This document shows, piece by piece, positions 1-8,602 of a stretch of 64,000 nucleotides of DNA. The stretch is taken from contig NZ_WPZL01000002.1 in NCBI RefSeq assembly GCF_013031245.1, positions 1 to 64,000 of the forward strand, written 5' to 3'. Each line of letters opens with the position of its first letter. The first letter of the stretch is position 1. The position numbers were made by a program, and so were the translations under genes. A model generated the notes under the pieces. That model had not been told where the DNA came from. It worked only from the letters and a program-made list of their open reading frames with translations, and did not search any database. This stretch comes from Ruegeria lacuscaerulensis (GTDB lineage Bacteria > Pseudomonadota > Alphaproteobacteria > Rhodobacterales > Rhodobacteraceae).

Positions 1-42
1 GCGGCGTGTCCTGGCGCTATCCTGTCCAACTTTGATCGGCAT
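1..42 (-). CDS. acnA: Aconitate hydratase A, N-terminal 14 codons only
   Basis: Reading the minus strand from position 42 gives ATG and then MPIKVGQDSARTRR, which matches the N-terminus of AcnA aconitases of the Rhodobacteraceae. The gene runs off the left edge. A strong ribosome binding site (gggaggt) lies 6 bases upstream of the ATG. Aconitase isomerises citrate and isocitrate in the TCA cycle with a 4Fe-4S cluster. None of the cluster-binding region is inside the window, so the call rests on a short N-terminal match plus its divergent DUF1223 neighbour, a pairing I recall from roseobacter genomes. Confidence 0.7.
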   Translation of the reverse strand, partial: MPIKVGQDSARTRR

Positions 43-289
43 CTGTGACCTCCCTCTCAAATGACGTGGATTTTTGGGGTTCGCTTTTGGTTATCTCATC
101 ACCCAAGCGCATGGTTCAAGGTCCAAGAGGCCGGGCTTGGCGATTTCTGCATACGATTGCACACATATTCTTGGATTCGGACAGATCTGGACTCAAGAAA
201 CCTTGATTGGAGGGTGAGGCACAAAGGGTTTAAACCATTCAGGCATCTTATGGAAACCAGACAAAAGAATTATCAGACTGAGGTCAGAC

Positions 290-991
290 ATGATCAGATC
301 AGCCGCCATTGCAGCCACGCTTTCCCTCTTTATTGTCGCCCCTGTCGCGGCCGAAAGTGACCCTGTGGTGGTCGAACTGTTTACTTCGCAAGGCTGCTCG
401 TCCTGCCCGCCCGCAGACCGGATCATGCATGACTTGGCCAAACGCGACGATGTGATAGGTTTGGCGCTGCACGTGGATTACTGGGACTACATAGGCTGGA
501 AAGACGAATACGCCGATCCTGACCACACCCGTCGCCAACGCGCATATGCCCGTCAGGGAGGACGGTCGATGATCTATACCCCGCAGATGGTGGTGAACGG
601 ACAACAGGACGTGGTTGGCGCACAATCGCGTGAGTTGGATCGCCTGATCGATGCACATTTGAAGGCTGCCCCTGAAGCATCGGTGACCGCGACGCGTTCG
701 GGTGATGATTTAACCGTCGATGTCACACCCGTCGAACTACCAGTCGGTGAAACCTATGACGTGCGAGTCGTGCAATATTTTCCCATGCGCCACGCCTCGA
801 TCCGCCGGGGCGAGTTGGCCGGGCATGAACTGGATTACGCCAATGTTGTGGAGTCCTGGCAGGTGGCGGGTCAGTGGGACGGTGCTGCATCACAGCGGTT
901 CCATGCGGTGTTTACCTCGGACCTGCCTGCGGTTGTTTTGGTACAAAGGGCAGGGCACGGACCCATCGTTGCGGCTGCACGCGTCAAGTGA
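290..991 (+). CDS. DUF1223 secreted thioredoxin-fold protein
   Basis: This 233-residue protein starts with a signal peptide (cleavage near residue 21, VAAES). The mature part opens with a thioredoxin-like strand and a C36-S-S-C39 motif followed by PPAD, the hallmark of the DUF1223 family. The paired cysteines suggest a periplasmic redox role, but no substrate is established for the family and I do not assign one. It is divergent from acnA with about 247 bases between. That gap contains a 10-base palindrome (ggtttaaacc, 227-236). The N-terminal 120 residues are the conserved part; the C-terminal half is beta-rich and poorly conserved. Confidence 0.85.
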   Translation: MIRSAAIAATLSLFIVAPVAAESDPVVVELFTSQGCSSCPPADRIMHDLAKRDDVIGLALHVDYWDYIGWKDEYADPDHTRRQRAYARQGGRSMIYTPQMVVNGQQDVVGAQSRELDRLIDAHLKAAPEASVTATRSGDDLTVDVTPVELPVGETYDVRVVQYFPMRHASIRRGELAGHELDYANVVESWQVAGQWDGAASQRFHAVFTSDLPAVVLVQRAGHGPIVAAARVK

Positions 992-1915
992 TCAAGGCAT
1001 GTCCTCGGGCTGAACGCCAAGACCATTCCAGGCTTTCCAACGCCTGTGAATCCAGAACCACTGCCCCATATGTTTCTGAACCATCATTTCAAGATCGTCG
1101 TTGGTGAATTGGGTCATGGTTTTGGGATCGGTGTGCGGCACCGGGTCGTGCAACACGATTTCGAAGTCAATCCCATTGGGCTGGCGTACGGCGTAACAGG
1201 GGATCAGGACCGCGTTGTACTTTATCGCCAATTCAGCGTTCAGCACGGATGTCACTGCGGGTTTGCCGAAGAACATCAGTTCTTCGCCGCCATGTGCGTG
1301 CAGGTCCGAGACTATCGCAATGATTCCGCCTTTCTTGAGAGAACGGACCATTTCCACCATGCCGCGGCGACCCTGTTCGAACATAGGCGAGCCGGTTTTA
1401 TGGAACGCCTCGACATACATGTCGTTGAAAAAAGGGTTCGCCATGCGGCGGTACAGGCAACCAATGGGCTGACCGCTCCGTTCCTGTAAGGCAATCCGCG
1501 CAGCTAGGTAATGGCCGAAATGGGCCGTGATCATCATCACTGGACGCCCTTCGGCCACGGCTGCATCAAAGGCTGCTACGCCGGAACCAAGGACTTTGGC
1601 GTTGCGCTGACGCTCGGTGAATCCTTCGGGCGAGAAATGTTCCATGATCGCGCGACCTGCATTATCCGGAACGGCGCGGCAGATACGCTTCACTTCTGTC
1701 TCGTCCAAATCAGGGCATGTGAGTTTCAGGTTGCTGCGCACGCGTTTGGTAAACCCCACCAGGGGCGCGAGGCCGCGAACGACGGCTCCCATTGTTGCAA
1801 TTCGCCGCTCATAAGGGAGCAGGCGCATTACGCCAATCACACCCTTAAGAAACAAGCCAGTGATATTATATTTCCAAAGCTCTGCGCGGCTTAGCTCCGA
1901 TTTTTCGACTGGCAT
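992..1915 (-). CDS. LpxL/HtrB-type lysophospholipid acyltransferase family protein with altered catalytic motif
   Basis: This 307-residue protein has the layout of lipid A late acyltransferases: an N-terminal hydrophobic segment (about 19-35), the acyltransferase core from about 90, and the C-terminal pattern GQWFWIHRRWK (about 283-293), which is diagnostic for the family. These enzymes move a fatty acyl chain from acyl-ACP to a lipid A or phospholipid precursor at the inner membrane. Family members use an H-X4-D/E motif. Here the segment reads HFGHYL, with H132 present but Leu at 137 where Asp or Glu is expected. It may therefore be inactive or work differently. The ATG at 1915 follows a short gap from the preceding region. 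Confidence 0.8.
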   Translation of the reverse strand: MPVEKSELSRAELWKYNITGLFLKGVIGVMRLLPYERRIATMGAVVRGLAPLVGFTKRVRSNLKLTCPDLDETEVKRICRAVPDNAGRAIMEHFSPEGFTERQRNAKVLGSGVAAFDAAVAEGRPVMMITAHFGHYLAARIALQERSGQPIGCLYRRMANPFFNDMYVEAFHKTGSPMFEQGRRGMVEMVRSLKKGGIIAIVSDLHAHGGEELMFFGKPAVTSVLNAELAIKYNAVLIPCYAVRQPNGIDFEIVLHDPVPHTDPKTMTQFTNDDLEMMVQKHMGQWFWIHRRWKAWNGLGVQPEDMP

Positions 1916-2016
1916 TGTTTGGTCTCACCGGCTGTTGCGATTTGCCGGGCAAGACATACAAGGCGTGTTGCCCAACCACAAGCGTCCCGATGATCCGGGC
2001 GCGTACGCCCCGGGTG

Positions 2017-3108
2017 TCATTCATCGCTGTCTTCTTCGATTAAGGTAATTGTGCCCTCATCGACCAACGCGCGTATGGCGCCAACTATCTGCGTCATTGC
2101 GTCTTCGTTATCCGATTGCTTGACCTTGCCACGCTCAGCCATTTCTTCACGAAGGTTATCGGCCATACGTGAAGACATATTGGACAGCAGGAAATCGGCC
2201 GAGGTCTTGTCGTCTTCAGCGGATACACCTGCCAGTGCCGTTACAAGATTGGCCTGATCCACACCGCGCAGAATTGCCGGGACGTCGCGGGGGAGAATTC
2301 GAACGGGGATGTGGGCGAAGGTAAAGATCGATTGGCGCACGACGCTGGCGAAATCGGAATCCTCTTCGTCTAGTGCCGTCAACAGCCCGTCCCGCGTGGA
2401 GGCTTTAGATTGGTTCAGAATTGCGCCCACCCGCGCACCCGGCCCATCTGCAAAGGCCTGCGTGGGCCGCTGATCCAGTTGCGCGGCCAGCGACCACCCT
2501 ATGCGATCGACGGCCTCAGGCGTGACATTTGCGGTTTTTGATACCGCATAGGTAATCCGGCGCGCGATTGGGCCAGGCAGATGGCCCAACAGCTGCGCGG
2601 CCTTTGCGGTTTCAAGTTTCGACAGCATCACAGCAGCGATTTCAGTGCTTTCAGCCTGAGCCATCGAGGCCAGATATTCAATTGGGATTTCACGCAGGCG
2701 TTGCCAGGGGTCACCGATCTGACGTACTCCGGCCACTTTGCGCAGACGAGCAGCCGTTGCCGGAGCAAGCTTGCTGTCTACGGCATCCAGCGCACCTGCC
2801 AGTCCATGAGGGAAGGACAATCCAACGCTGTCCAACGCTTCTGCAAATTCTTGTGCAACGGCGTCCAAGGTTACACGATCAACCAGACCCATTTCGCCCA
2901 ACTGATGAGTGAGCTTTTCCTGCAATTCGTCGGGGAGTTCTTCCAACGGAATTTCCGCACCTTCGTTCAGAAGAAGGCGTACGACCACGGCGGCCTTTTG
3001 CCGGTTGCTGAGCGACCGGGGGACAACACGAGGCCTGCCGTCCTTTTGATCTCCAACAGGGGGCGTCGCACCCGGTGTCACCTGTAACGAAGTGTTTGTG
3101 TCCTGCAT
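2017..3108 (-). CDS. fliG: Flagellar motor switch protein FliG
   Basis: This 363-residue protein is slightly longer than usual FliG (about 330-340) because of a proline-rich N-terminal tail of about 35 residues. The core starts at LSNRQKAAVVVRLLL (near 33). The C-terminal domain carries the FliG pattern FLLSNMSSRMADNLREEM followed by ...QIVGAIRALVDEGTITL. FliG sits on the MS ring, contacts MotA/MotB stators and switches rotation direction. No other flagellar gene is nearby, so it is transcribed apart from the main flagellar cluster. A perfect inverted repeat ends exactly on its start codon (see 3108-3144), suggesting translational or operator control. The end is acidic (EEDSDE). Confidence 0.85.
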   Translation of the reverse strand: MQDTNTSLQVTPGATPPVGDQKDGRPRVVPRSLSNRQKAAVVVRLLLNEGAEIPLEELPDELQEKLTHQLGEMGLVDRVTLDAVAQEFAEALDSVGLSFPHGLAGALDAVDSKLAPATAARLRKVAGVRQIGDPWQRLREIPIEYLASMAQAESTEIAAVMLSKLETAKAAQLLGHLPGPIARRITYAVSKTANVTPEAVDRIGWSLAAQLDQRPTQAFADGPGARVGAILNQSKASTRDGLLTALDEEDSDFASVVRQSIFTFAHIPVRILPRDVPAILRGVDQANLVTALAGVSAEDDKTSADFLLSNMSSRMADNLREEMAERGKVKQSDNEDAMTQIVGAIRALVDEGTITLIEEDSDE

Positions 3109-3144
3109 CTGCCTGTGGTGCCAAAATTCTGTTCCACAGGCAGA
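3108..3144 (-). promoter_or_regulatory. Perfect inverted repeat covering the fliG ribosome-binding region
   Basis: Arms tctgcctgtgg (3108-3118) and ccacaggcaga (3134-3144) are perfect 11-base complements with a 15-base loop. The downstream arm, read on the fliG mRNA, ends on the A of the AUG. A hairpin here would hide the ribosome binding region; as DNA it could instead be an operator. Confidence 0.55.
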
Positions 3145-3176
3145 TTACGGAGAGTCGGGTAAAGAAATGCTAAAGC

Positions 3177-3719
3177 TTAATAGCTGTAGGTGAGCCCGGT
3201 ACGGATCGCCTCGCGCAGGGATGCTTCGGCCCAGGTGCCTTCGCCACCGCGCGCCTTGATTTCGCGCCACTGCTCGACCGCCAGGTCGGTTTTCCCTTCG
3301 GTCACATAGCCTTGACCCATATAGCTGCGGGCCAGGATATTGTCGGGATTGGCTTCGATTGCGTTGGTGTAGAAGGCGTTTGCCAGCTCAAGCTCACCCA
3401 TCTTGCGGTAGGTGAAGCCCCAGTAGGTCAGCACGCGATCATCGTTCTGATCCATGATGCGCAGAATATCCTGAGCGTGTTCCAACTGCCCGTCATAGGC
3501 CAGCTCGCGCACGGCTTCATACAGCTGATCTTCGGTAAAATTGGTCTTGTTCGGTTTGACGCAGCGCCCGGCGTTTTTGTCATAGACACGCCCAAACAGA
3601 CATTTCTTTGTCGTGTTCGTCGGTTTCGGCGGACTGCTGTCGCCGCCCCCAGCGGCGTGAAGGGCCGGCGCGAAGACAAAGGCCTGAATGGCAATAGCTG
3701 AAACTAATACAAGGCGCAT
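3177..3719 (-). CDS. Secreted TPR-repeat protein
   Basis: This 180-residue protein starts with a signal peptide (cleavage near residue 22, LHAAG). A short segment with two cysteines (C40, C53) in a CLFGRVYDKNAGRCVK pattern follows. From about residue 60 to 165 there are TPR-like helices, the clearest being ELELANAFYTNAIEANPDN and ARSYMGQGYVTEGKTDLA. TPR proteins act as periplasmic binding scaffolds, and nothing in the sequence shows the partner. It lies 68 bases downstream of fliG's start on the same strand, with a separate upstream gap, and is probably its own transcription unit. Confidence 0.75.
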   Translation of the reverse strand: MRLVLVSAIAIQAFVFAPALHAAGGGDSSPPKPTNTTKKCLFGRVYDKNAGRCVKPNKTNFTEDQLYEAVRELAYDGQLEHAQDILRIMDQNDDRVLTYWGFTYRKMGELELANAFYTNAIEANPDNILARSYMGQGYVTEGKTDLAVEQWREIKARGGEGTWAEASLREAIRTGLTYSY

Positions 3720-3821
3720 ATTCCTACTCCGTTTTGCGGGCTGCTCACATCAAGCATAGTGCGATCTGATAAAAAGCTAACAATCGCGGCCTCGCTTTTA
3801 TTCACAAGTAGGAAGAAATTT

Positions 3822-3974
3822 TCAGCTATTGACGATTTTCGCGCAGGTTTGAGATTCGGAGTCCCAATATGTCCCGGTCGCGCAAGACTGGGTTTGCTTG
3901 GAATGAGCGTTGCATGCCAGCGCAACGGATGCTGAACAGCAAAGGGCCAAGGCGCAAATGAAGGTGCGGATCAT
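3822..3974 (-). CDS. Small secreted cysteine-containing protein of unknown function
   Basis: This 50-residue protein starts with a clear signal peptide (MIRTFICALALCCSASVALA). The mature piece is about 30 residues with three cysteines (CNAHSKQTQSCATGTYWDSESQTCAKIVNS has them in a C-x9-C-x11-C pattern), which looks like a tiny chitin-binding-like fold. I chose the ATG at 3974 because an upstream start would add non-secretory residues. Similar short proteins beside purB in roseobacters have, as I recall, been wrongly labelled adenylosuccinate lyase; there is no enzyme domain here. Confidence 0.55.
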   Translation of the reverse strand: MIRTFICALALCCSASVALACNAHSKQTQSCATGTYWDSESQTCAKIVNS

Positions 3975-4040
3975 CGTGTTTCTCCCGTTCGGAAATACAC
4001 GTTCATCATAACCGATTATGACACGTCTGGCAAAAGAACA

Positions 4041-4071
4041 GGGTCCGGAACGCATCGAGCGAACCGGACCC
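4041..4071 (-). terminator. Probable purB terminator
   Basis: Arms gggtccgg (4041-4048) and ccggaccc (4064-4071) are perfect complements just past the purB stop. On the minus strand the hairpin is followed by a modest T-rich stretch (tgttctttt). Confidence 0.5.
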
Positions 4072-4096
4072 CCTGAACCATTTGATTGATCTCGGA

Positions 4097-5401
4097 TTAT
4101 TCGCCGAACACGCGGGCGAAGATCGTATCGACATGCTTGGTGTGATAACCGAGGTCGAATTTTTCTTCGATCTCTTCGGCGCTCAGCGCCGCTGTCACTT
4201 CGGGGTCACCCAGCAGTTCGGTTTTGAAGTCCTTACCTTCTTCCCAGACTTTCATCGCGTTGCGCTGTACCAAACGGTACGCGTCTTCGCGGCTGACCCC
4301 GGCTTGCGTCAGGGCCAGCAATACCCGCTGGCTCATGACCAGACCGCGGAATTTGTTCATGTTTGCCAGCATGTTTTCCGGGTAGACGACCAGCTTGTCG
4401 ATGACGCTGGTCAGGCGCGACAGGGCAAAGTCCAGCGTCACGGTGGTGTCGGGGCCGATGTTTCGTTCGACCGAGCTGTGGCTGATATCGCGCTCGTGCC
4501 AAAGGGCAACGTTCTCCATCGCCGGAACTACAGCCATACGCACCAGACGGGCGAGGCCGGTCAGGTTTTCGGTCAGAACCGGGTTACGTTTGTGCGGCAT
4601 CGCCGATGAGCCCTTTTGACCTTTGGAGAAAAACTCTTCGGCCTCCAACACCTCGGTCCGCTGCATGTGGCGGACTTCGATGGCGATGTTTTCAATGCTG
4701 CTGGCGATGACGCCCAGCGTTGCAAAGAACGCGGCATGACGGTCACGCGGGATGACCTGTGTGCTGATAGGCTCGGGCACCAGACCCAGTTGATCGCAGA
4801 CATGTTCTTCGACGCGCGGGTCGATATTGGCAAACGTGCCGACGGCGCCGCTGATCGCGCCGGTTGCGATTTCGGCACGGGCATCCCGCATCCGGGACAG
4901 GTTGCGGTCCATCTCGGCGTAAAAGCGGGCAAATGTCAGGCCCATGGTTGTGGGTTCGGCATGAATACCGTGACTGCGGCCAATGCGGACGGTGTCTTTG
5001 TGCTCGATCGCACGACGTTTCAGGGCGGCCAGCAGTCCTTCTAGATCGGCGATCAGAATGTCGGTGGCGCGGGTCAGCTGCACGTTGAAGCAGGTGTCCA
5101 GCACATCCGAGCTGGTCATGCCCTGATGAACAAAGCGGGCCTCATCGCTGCCAACGTGCTCGGCCAGGTGGGTCAGGAAGGCGATGACGTCGTGCTTGGT
5201 GACGGCTTCGATCTCATCAATCCGAGCCACGTCGAATTCCACGTCCTTGGCTTTCCAAACGGCCTCGGCATTTTCACGCGGGATCACGCCCAGATCGGCC
5301 ATGGCATCGCAGGCATGCGCCTCGATCTCGTACCAGATGCGAAACTTGGTTTCCGGAGACCAGATGGCGACCATGTCAGGGCGGGAATAACGGGGAATCA
5401 T
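4097..5401 (-). CDS. purB: Adenylosuccinate lyase
   Basis: This 434-residue protein of the fumarase/aspartase superfamily splits SAICAR to AICAR and adenylosuccinate to AMP, both releasing fumarate, in purine synthesis. The family signature GSSAMPHKRNP is present in the flexible active-site loop, as are the upstream catalytic-His region (GMTSSDVLDTC) and the RIGRSHGIHAEPTT segment. The length is normal. I prefer the ATG at 5401 (MIPRYSRP) over a GTG four codons upstream because it matches the family N-terminus and has an AAGG at usable distance. The 88 bases to the divergent next gene contain a 12-base palindrome (gggtttaaaccc, 5445-5456). Confidence 0.95.
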   Translation of the reverse strand: MIPRYSRPDMVAIWSPETKFRIWYEIEAHACDAMADLGVIPRENAEAVWKAKDVEFDVARIDEIEAVTKHDVIAFLTHLAEHVGSDEARFVHQGMTSSDVLDTCFNVQLTRATDILIADLEGLLAALKRRAIEHKDTVRIGRSHGIHAEPTTMGLTFARFYAEMDRNLSRMRDARAEIATGAISGAVGTFANIDPRVEEHVCDQLGLVPEPISTQVIPRDRHAAFFATLGVIASSIENIAIEVRHMQRTEVLEAEEFFSKGQKGSSAMPHKRNPVLTENLTGLARLVRMAVVPAMENVALWHERDISHSSVERNIGPDTTVTLDFALSRLTSVIDKLVVYPENMLANMNKFRGLVMSQRVLLALTQAGVSREDAYRLVQRNAMKVWEEGKDFKTELLGDPEVTAALSAEEIEEKFDLGYHTKHVDTIFARVFGE

Positions 5402-5489
5402 TGGCGGCAGCACCTTTTTGTGATTGGGATGAGGCGTTGGCGCGGGGTTTAAACCCAGCCGTACAAGGGAACAAGGCGCGAGTGCAGGT

Positions 5490-5822
5490 ATGAGACGGTT
5501 TGCCCTGATTTTAGTCCTTTGGCCCGGCGTTTTGGCTGCGGATGAGTTTCGTCAACTGACAGGGGACGAGATTTTGGCAGCGTTGGCTGGGCAGAAACTC
5601 GATTATGGTGATGGGGTCTGGCAGAGCTTCGACGAGACCATGCAGACGCAGTATTTCTCGGGCCGTCCAAACACCGGTCGCTGGGCAGTGCGCGACGACC
5701 AGTATTGTTCGATCTGGCCGCCATCCGATTTTTGGGCTTGCTATGATGTTCAGCAGAGCGGCGATGTAGTCCGTTTTGTCGATGACAGTGGCGGAATCAC
5801 TGTCGGAATCTACGTCAGGTAG
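5490..5822 (+). CDS. Small secreted protein, unknown
   Basis: This 110-residue protein has a signal peptide of about 16 residues (LVLWPGVLAA). The mature part has a pattern seen in several secreted roseobacter proteins: LTGDEILAALAGQKLDYGDG near the start, then a beta-rich portion with two cysteines (DQYCSIWPPSDFWACYDV) that could form a disulfide. I cannot name a function. It stands alone between purB (divergent) and the next secreted protein, 215 bases away. Confidence 0.65.
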   Translation: MRRFALILVLWPGVLAADEFRQLTGDEILAALAGQKLDYGDGVWQSFDETMQTQYFSGRPNTGRWAVRDDQYCSIWPPSDFWACYDVQQSGDVVRFVDDSGGITVGIYVR

Positions 5823-6037
5823 TCTGCGCTTCAGGGCGGCTGGAGACGGATTCGCTCAGTTCAAGACGTGGGTTGAGGGTAGGCCTTTCAGCAACTTGTT
5901 GACGGCGGTTTGATCCGTGAAGAAGGGGTTTCGATGCTATTTCCGGGCGTTTTTCATTGTCAGGGAAACGAGATGCTGGACAAGCCCCTCAGGCGAAGGT
6001 CCATCTGACATCAATGAAATTATCAGGTTATTGAGAT

Positions 6038-6598
6038 ATGCGTATTCTACTTGGCTCGGCACTTGCCACCTGTGCGGCCCTGTGGCTGGGAGCTGCGGCG
6101 CCTGCCTTTGCAGACACTCCGGTCACTTACACCGATAACGGCCGCGCGCTATTCAGCTTTTCGGTGCCCGACTTCTGGGCAGTGCGCACCGGCGGCCCGC
6201 GTGAAATTGAGGACACAGACCTGGGAGACCCCCGTGCAGTTGCACGCGTCATAGGCGTCCGGCCTGTGACAGACGACAACGTCTGGATGGGCATCGTGTC
6301 TCCGGCAGGAGTGGCCTCGATCGACGATGGTCTGCGATACCTTGAGGATATTGATAAGTATCTGGTTAAGGACCCTGTCGTTTCCGAAACCACGAACACC
6401 CGCATTGGTGGGTTGCCTGCGCGTGTCATCCGGGGCACCGGCAGCCGGGACGGGCGCGGCATAAACTTCACAGCAACGGTGATCGACCTGCCGCGGAATC
6501 GCGTGGCCGTGATTGTGGCAATCCTGCGGGATGGCGCTGACCCGGCCTACGTCGACGATATGAACGCCGTGTTCGCGTCGTTCCGGTCCGTGCAGTGA
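6038..6598 (+). CDS. Secreted protein, unknown
   Basis: This 186-residue protein starts with a signal peptide (cleavage near residue 25, APAFADTP). The mature protein is a single alpha/beta domain with the flow FSFSVPDFWAVRTGG ... VWMGIVSPAGV ... RVIRGTGSRDGRGINFTATVIDLPRNRVAVIVAILRDG ... FASFRSVQ. This recalls small PsbP-like or PRC-like lipid-protein scaffolds, but I cannot support a specific family. It ends 10 bases before the following lipoprotein gene, so the two are probably co-transcribed. Confidence 0.65.
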   Translation: MRILLGSALATCAALWLGAAAPAFADTPVTYTDNGRALFSFSVPDFWAVRTGGPREIEDTDLGDPRAVARVIGVRPVTDDNVWMGIVSPAGVASIDDGLRYLEDIDKYLVKDPVVSETTNTRIGGLPARVIRGTGSRDGRGINFTATVIDLPRNRVAVIVAILRDGADPAYVDDMNAVFASFRSVQ

Positions 6599-6608
6599 GG
6601 AGGCGCAG

Positions 6609-6935
6609 ATGACTTGCAATTTTATCAAACGCGTAACTCTTGCGCTGGGACTTGGGGCAGCAAGTTTTGCCTTGTCGGCATGCGACGGCGTTTCGGTCGG
6701 AGTGGGTTATGGGTACGACCCGTTCTATGACTCGATGCTGTGGAACGATTACTACCACGATGTCGATGTAGACATTGATGTGGACAGGCCAGATCGTCCC
6801 AATCCCCCAAATGGCAAACCTCCTGCACGACCGAAGCCACCGGTTGCCAAGCCACCAGCGCGGCCACGTCCGCCCGTCGCGCGCCCGCCAGCGGCTAGGC
6901 CACCGATTCACCGACCGGCGCCGCGACGACGTTGA
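6609..6935 (+). CDS. Proline-rich lipoprotein
   Basis: This 108-residue protein has a type II signal peptide ending in the lipobox LSAC (Cys25), so it should be acylated and membrane-anchored. The mature N-terminal part is rich in Asp, Tyr and Gly (DVDVDIDVD). The last 45 residues are a proline/arginine/alanine repeat (KPPARPRPPVARPPA). That tail is positively charged and likely extended, which could bind peptidoglycan or other envelope polymers; this is inference. A ribosome binding site (gaggaggcg) sits just before the ATG at 6609. Confidence 0.65.
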   Translation: MTCNFIKRVTLALGLGAASFALSACDGVSVGVGYGYDPFYDSMLWNDYYHDVDVDIDVDRPDRPNPPNGKPPARPKPPVAKPPARPRPPVARPPAARPPIHRPAPRRR

Positions 6936-6948
6936 TGCGCTTTGTGGG

Positions 6949-8163
6949 TCAGCTCAGCAGTTCCGTAGTGATCTCGGCTGACCCTTCAAGCGTTCTGTGC
7001 ACCGGGCATTTATCCGCGATCTCAAGCAATCGGGCGCGCTGTTCCTGATCCAGCGGCCCCTCCAACCGGATTTTGCGCCGGAACAGGTCGATCTTGCCGT
7101 CTCCGGCCAGCCCAGCATCCTGCGCGTGCACCTTGTTGTGACACACGTCGACGGAGATACCTGTCAGCGGCCACCGTTTGCGCCGGGCGTACATGCGGAT
7201 CGTCATCGACGTACAGGCCCCAAGACCGGAGGACACAAACCCATAAGGCGACATACCCCGATCGGTGCCACCATATGAGGCAGGTTCATCCGCCACTGCG
7301 TGATGCCGTGGGCCGGATTGGATGTCCTGCAGAAACCCACCCGGGTCGACCTCGGTCACACGCACGACGCCTTCTGGCGCGCCGGGTGGCGGGGCAGGTG
7401 GGCTGAGGGGGATATACCGTTTGACCCAGGCCGCAATCACATCGGCGGCGTATTCGGCATCTGATGCGCGCGTGATCAGGTGATCGGCGTCGTCGAGCGT
7501 GACGAAGCTCTTGGGGTGCTTGGCCGCGAGGAAGATCGTGGAGGCATTCTTGATACTGACGGTTTCGTCCCGTGGTGCGTGCAGGATCAGCAGGGCCGCT
7601 TTCAGGTCGGCAATCGCCGGCGTCAGTGCGGTTTCCGAAATGTCATCCACGAAGGCCTTGCCAATGCGGAACGGGCGGCCACCCAAAGTTACCTCGGCAG
7701 ATCCTTCCTGCCGGATCTGTGGCAGGGCGTCTTCGAAGTGGTGTGAGACATGGCCCGGATCGGCAGGTGCGCCCAGTGTGACCACGGCCTTGACGCTTGG
7801 AATTCCTGCGCGCGCCCGCAATACGGCTGCCCCGCCCAACGAATGTCCGATCAGCAAGGCAGGTGCCAAGTTGCGCCCGGCCAGATAATGCGAGGCGGCG
7901 ATCAGGTCCTCAACGTTCGAGGTAAAGGTTGTATTGGCGAATTCGCCACCTGAATGACCCAGCCCCGTGAAATCAAAGCGCAAAACGGCGATACCCATTG
8001 CAGCCAAACGCGCGGCAATACGACGGGCGGCGGGAATATCCTTGGAACAGGTAAAACAATGCGCAAACAAAGCGGTCGCAAGCACCGGCCCGTCCGGCAG
8101 ATCAAGGCGCGCAGCCAATTGGTTGCCGTCGTGACCGGCAAAAGTAATGCGTTCGGTTGGCAT
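6949..8163 (-). CDS. Alpha/beta hydrolase-OsmC fusion protein
   Basis: This 404-residue protein has two domains. Residues 1-250 are an alpha/beta hydrolase with the nucleophile elbow GHSLGG (Ser108), the oxyanion-side DFTGLGHSGG and a late acid/His pair (APRDETVS, DDADHLI). Residues 265-404 are an OsmC/Ohr domain with its two reactive cysteines in GLGACTSMT and DKCPVH. OsmC proteins reduce organic hydroperoxides with low-molecular-weight or lipoyl thiols. The fused form is known in many proteobacteria and may couple ester hydrolysis to peroxide reduction, which is not proven. It has its own upstream gap of 240 bases. Confidence 0.9.
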   Translation of the reverse strand: MPTERITFAGHDGNQLAARLDLPDGPVLATALFAHCFTCSKDIPAARRIAARLAAMGIAVLRFDFTGLGHSGGEFANTTFTSNVEDLIAASHYLAGRNLAPALLIGHSLGGAAVLRARAGIPSVKAVVTLGAPADPGHVSHHFEDALPQIRQEGSAEVTLGGRPFRIGKAFVDDISETALTPAIADLKAALLILHAPRDETVSIKNASTIFLAAKHPKSFVTLDDADHLITRASDAEYAADVIAAWVKRYIPLSPPAPPPGAPEGVVRVTEVDPGGFLQDIQSGPRHHAVADEPASYGGTDRGMSPYGFVSSGLGACTSMTIRMYARRKRWPLTGISVDVCHNKVHAQDAGLAGDGKIDLFRRKIRLEGPLDQEQRARLLEIADKCPVHRTLEGSAEITTELLS

Positions 8164-8403
8164 GACAGTTCCTTACGTATCGGGATGGGACCAATACTGT
8201 GTGTTACCGTCTGGCGGCTCAACCCCATTGTAAGACGCGTAACGGGAAGGTGAGTGGAGTGTAGGAACTGGATCGGAACATTAAGCGCGGGATTTCTAAA
8301 TCATCAAGATATGTGATGCAATCTAGATCAAATATTCGTTTTAATAAAATGACCCGTGCCCCCATCTTACGGCTGTCACACTCATTCAGCCAAGGAGGCT
8401 CAC

Positions 8404-8598
8404 ATGGCACATATCGCGTCCGCCCCGCGTGGCGTTGTTTTTCGTCCGGATATTCTGATTGTTATCGCCCTGACCGGAGCTATCGGTTTCGCACTCGGTC
8501 AGCAGTGGCCACAGACTGCCCCAACCTCAGCCGAGGCAAGCCAAGTCATGCCCGAAGACTGGCACGGCAACGTTCGACGCTCAAACTGGCCGAACTGA
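8404..8598 (+). CDS. Small single-pass membrane protein, unknown
   Basis: This 64-residue product has one hydrophobic segment (about residues 17-34, LIVIALTGAIGFALG). The tail is short, polar and Trp-rich (PEDWHGNVRRSNWPN). A strong ribosome binding site (aaggagg) lies 6 bases before the ATG at 8404, which supports translation. The stop nearly meets the stop of convergent dddP (8603). I do not recognise a family. The 240 bases upstream hold an AT-rich stretch (8300-8350) that could carry its promoter, but I see no clear -35/-10 pair. Confidence 0.6.
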   Translation: MAHIASAPRGVVFRPDILIVIALTGAIGFALGQQWPQTAPTSAEASQVMPEDWHGNVRRSNWPN

Positions 8599-8602
8599 GT
8601 TG

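Noticed and set aside
3822-3974. Adenylosuccinate lyase label for the 50-residue gene beside purB
   Set aside because: It has only a signal peptide and about 30 mature residues; the real purB is adjacent and complete.
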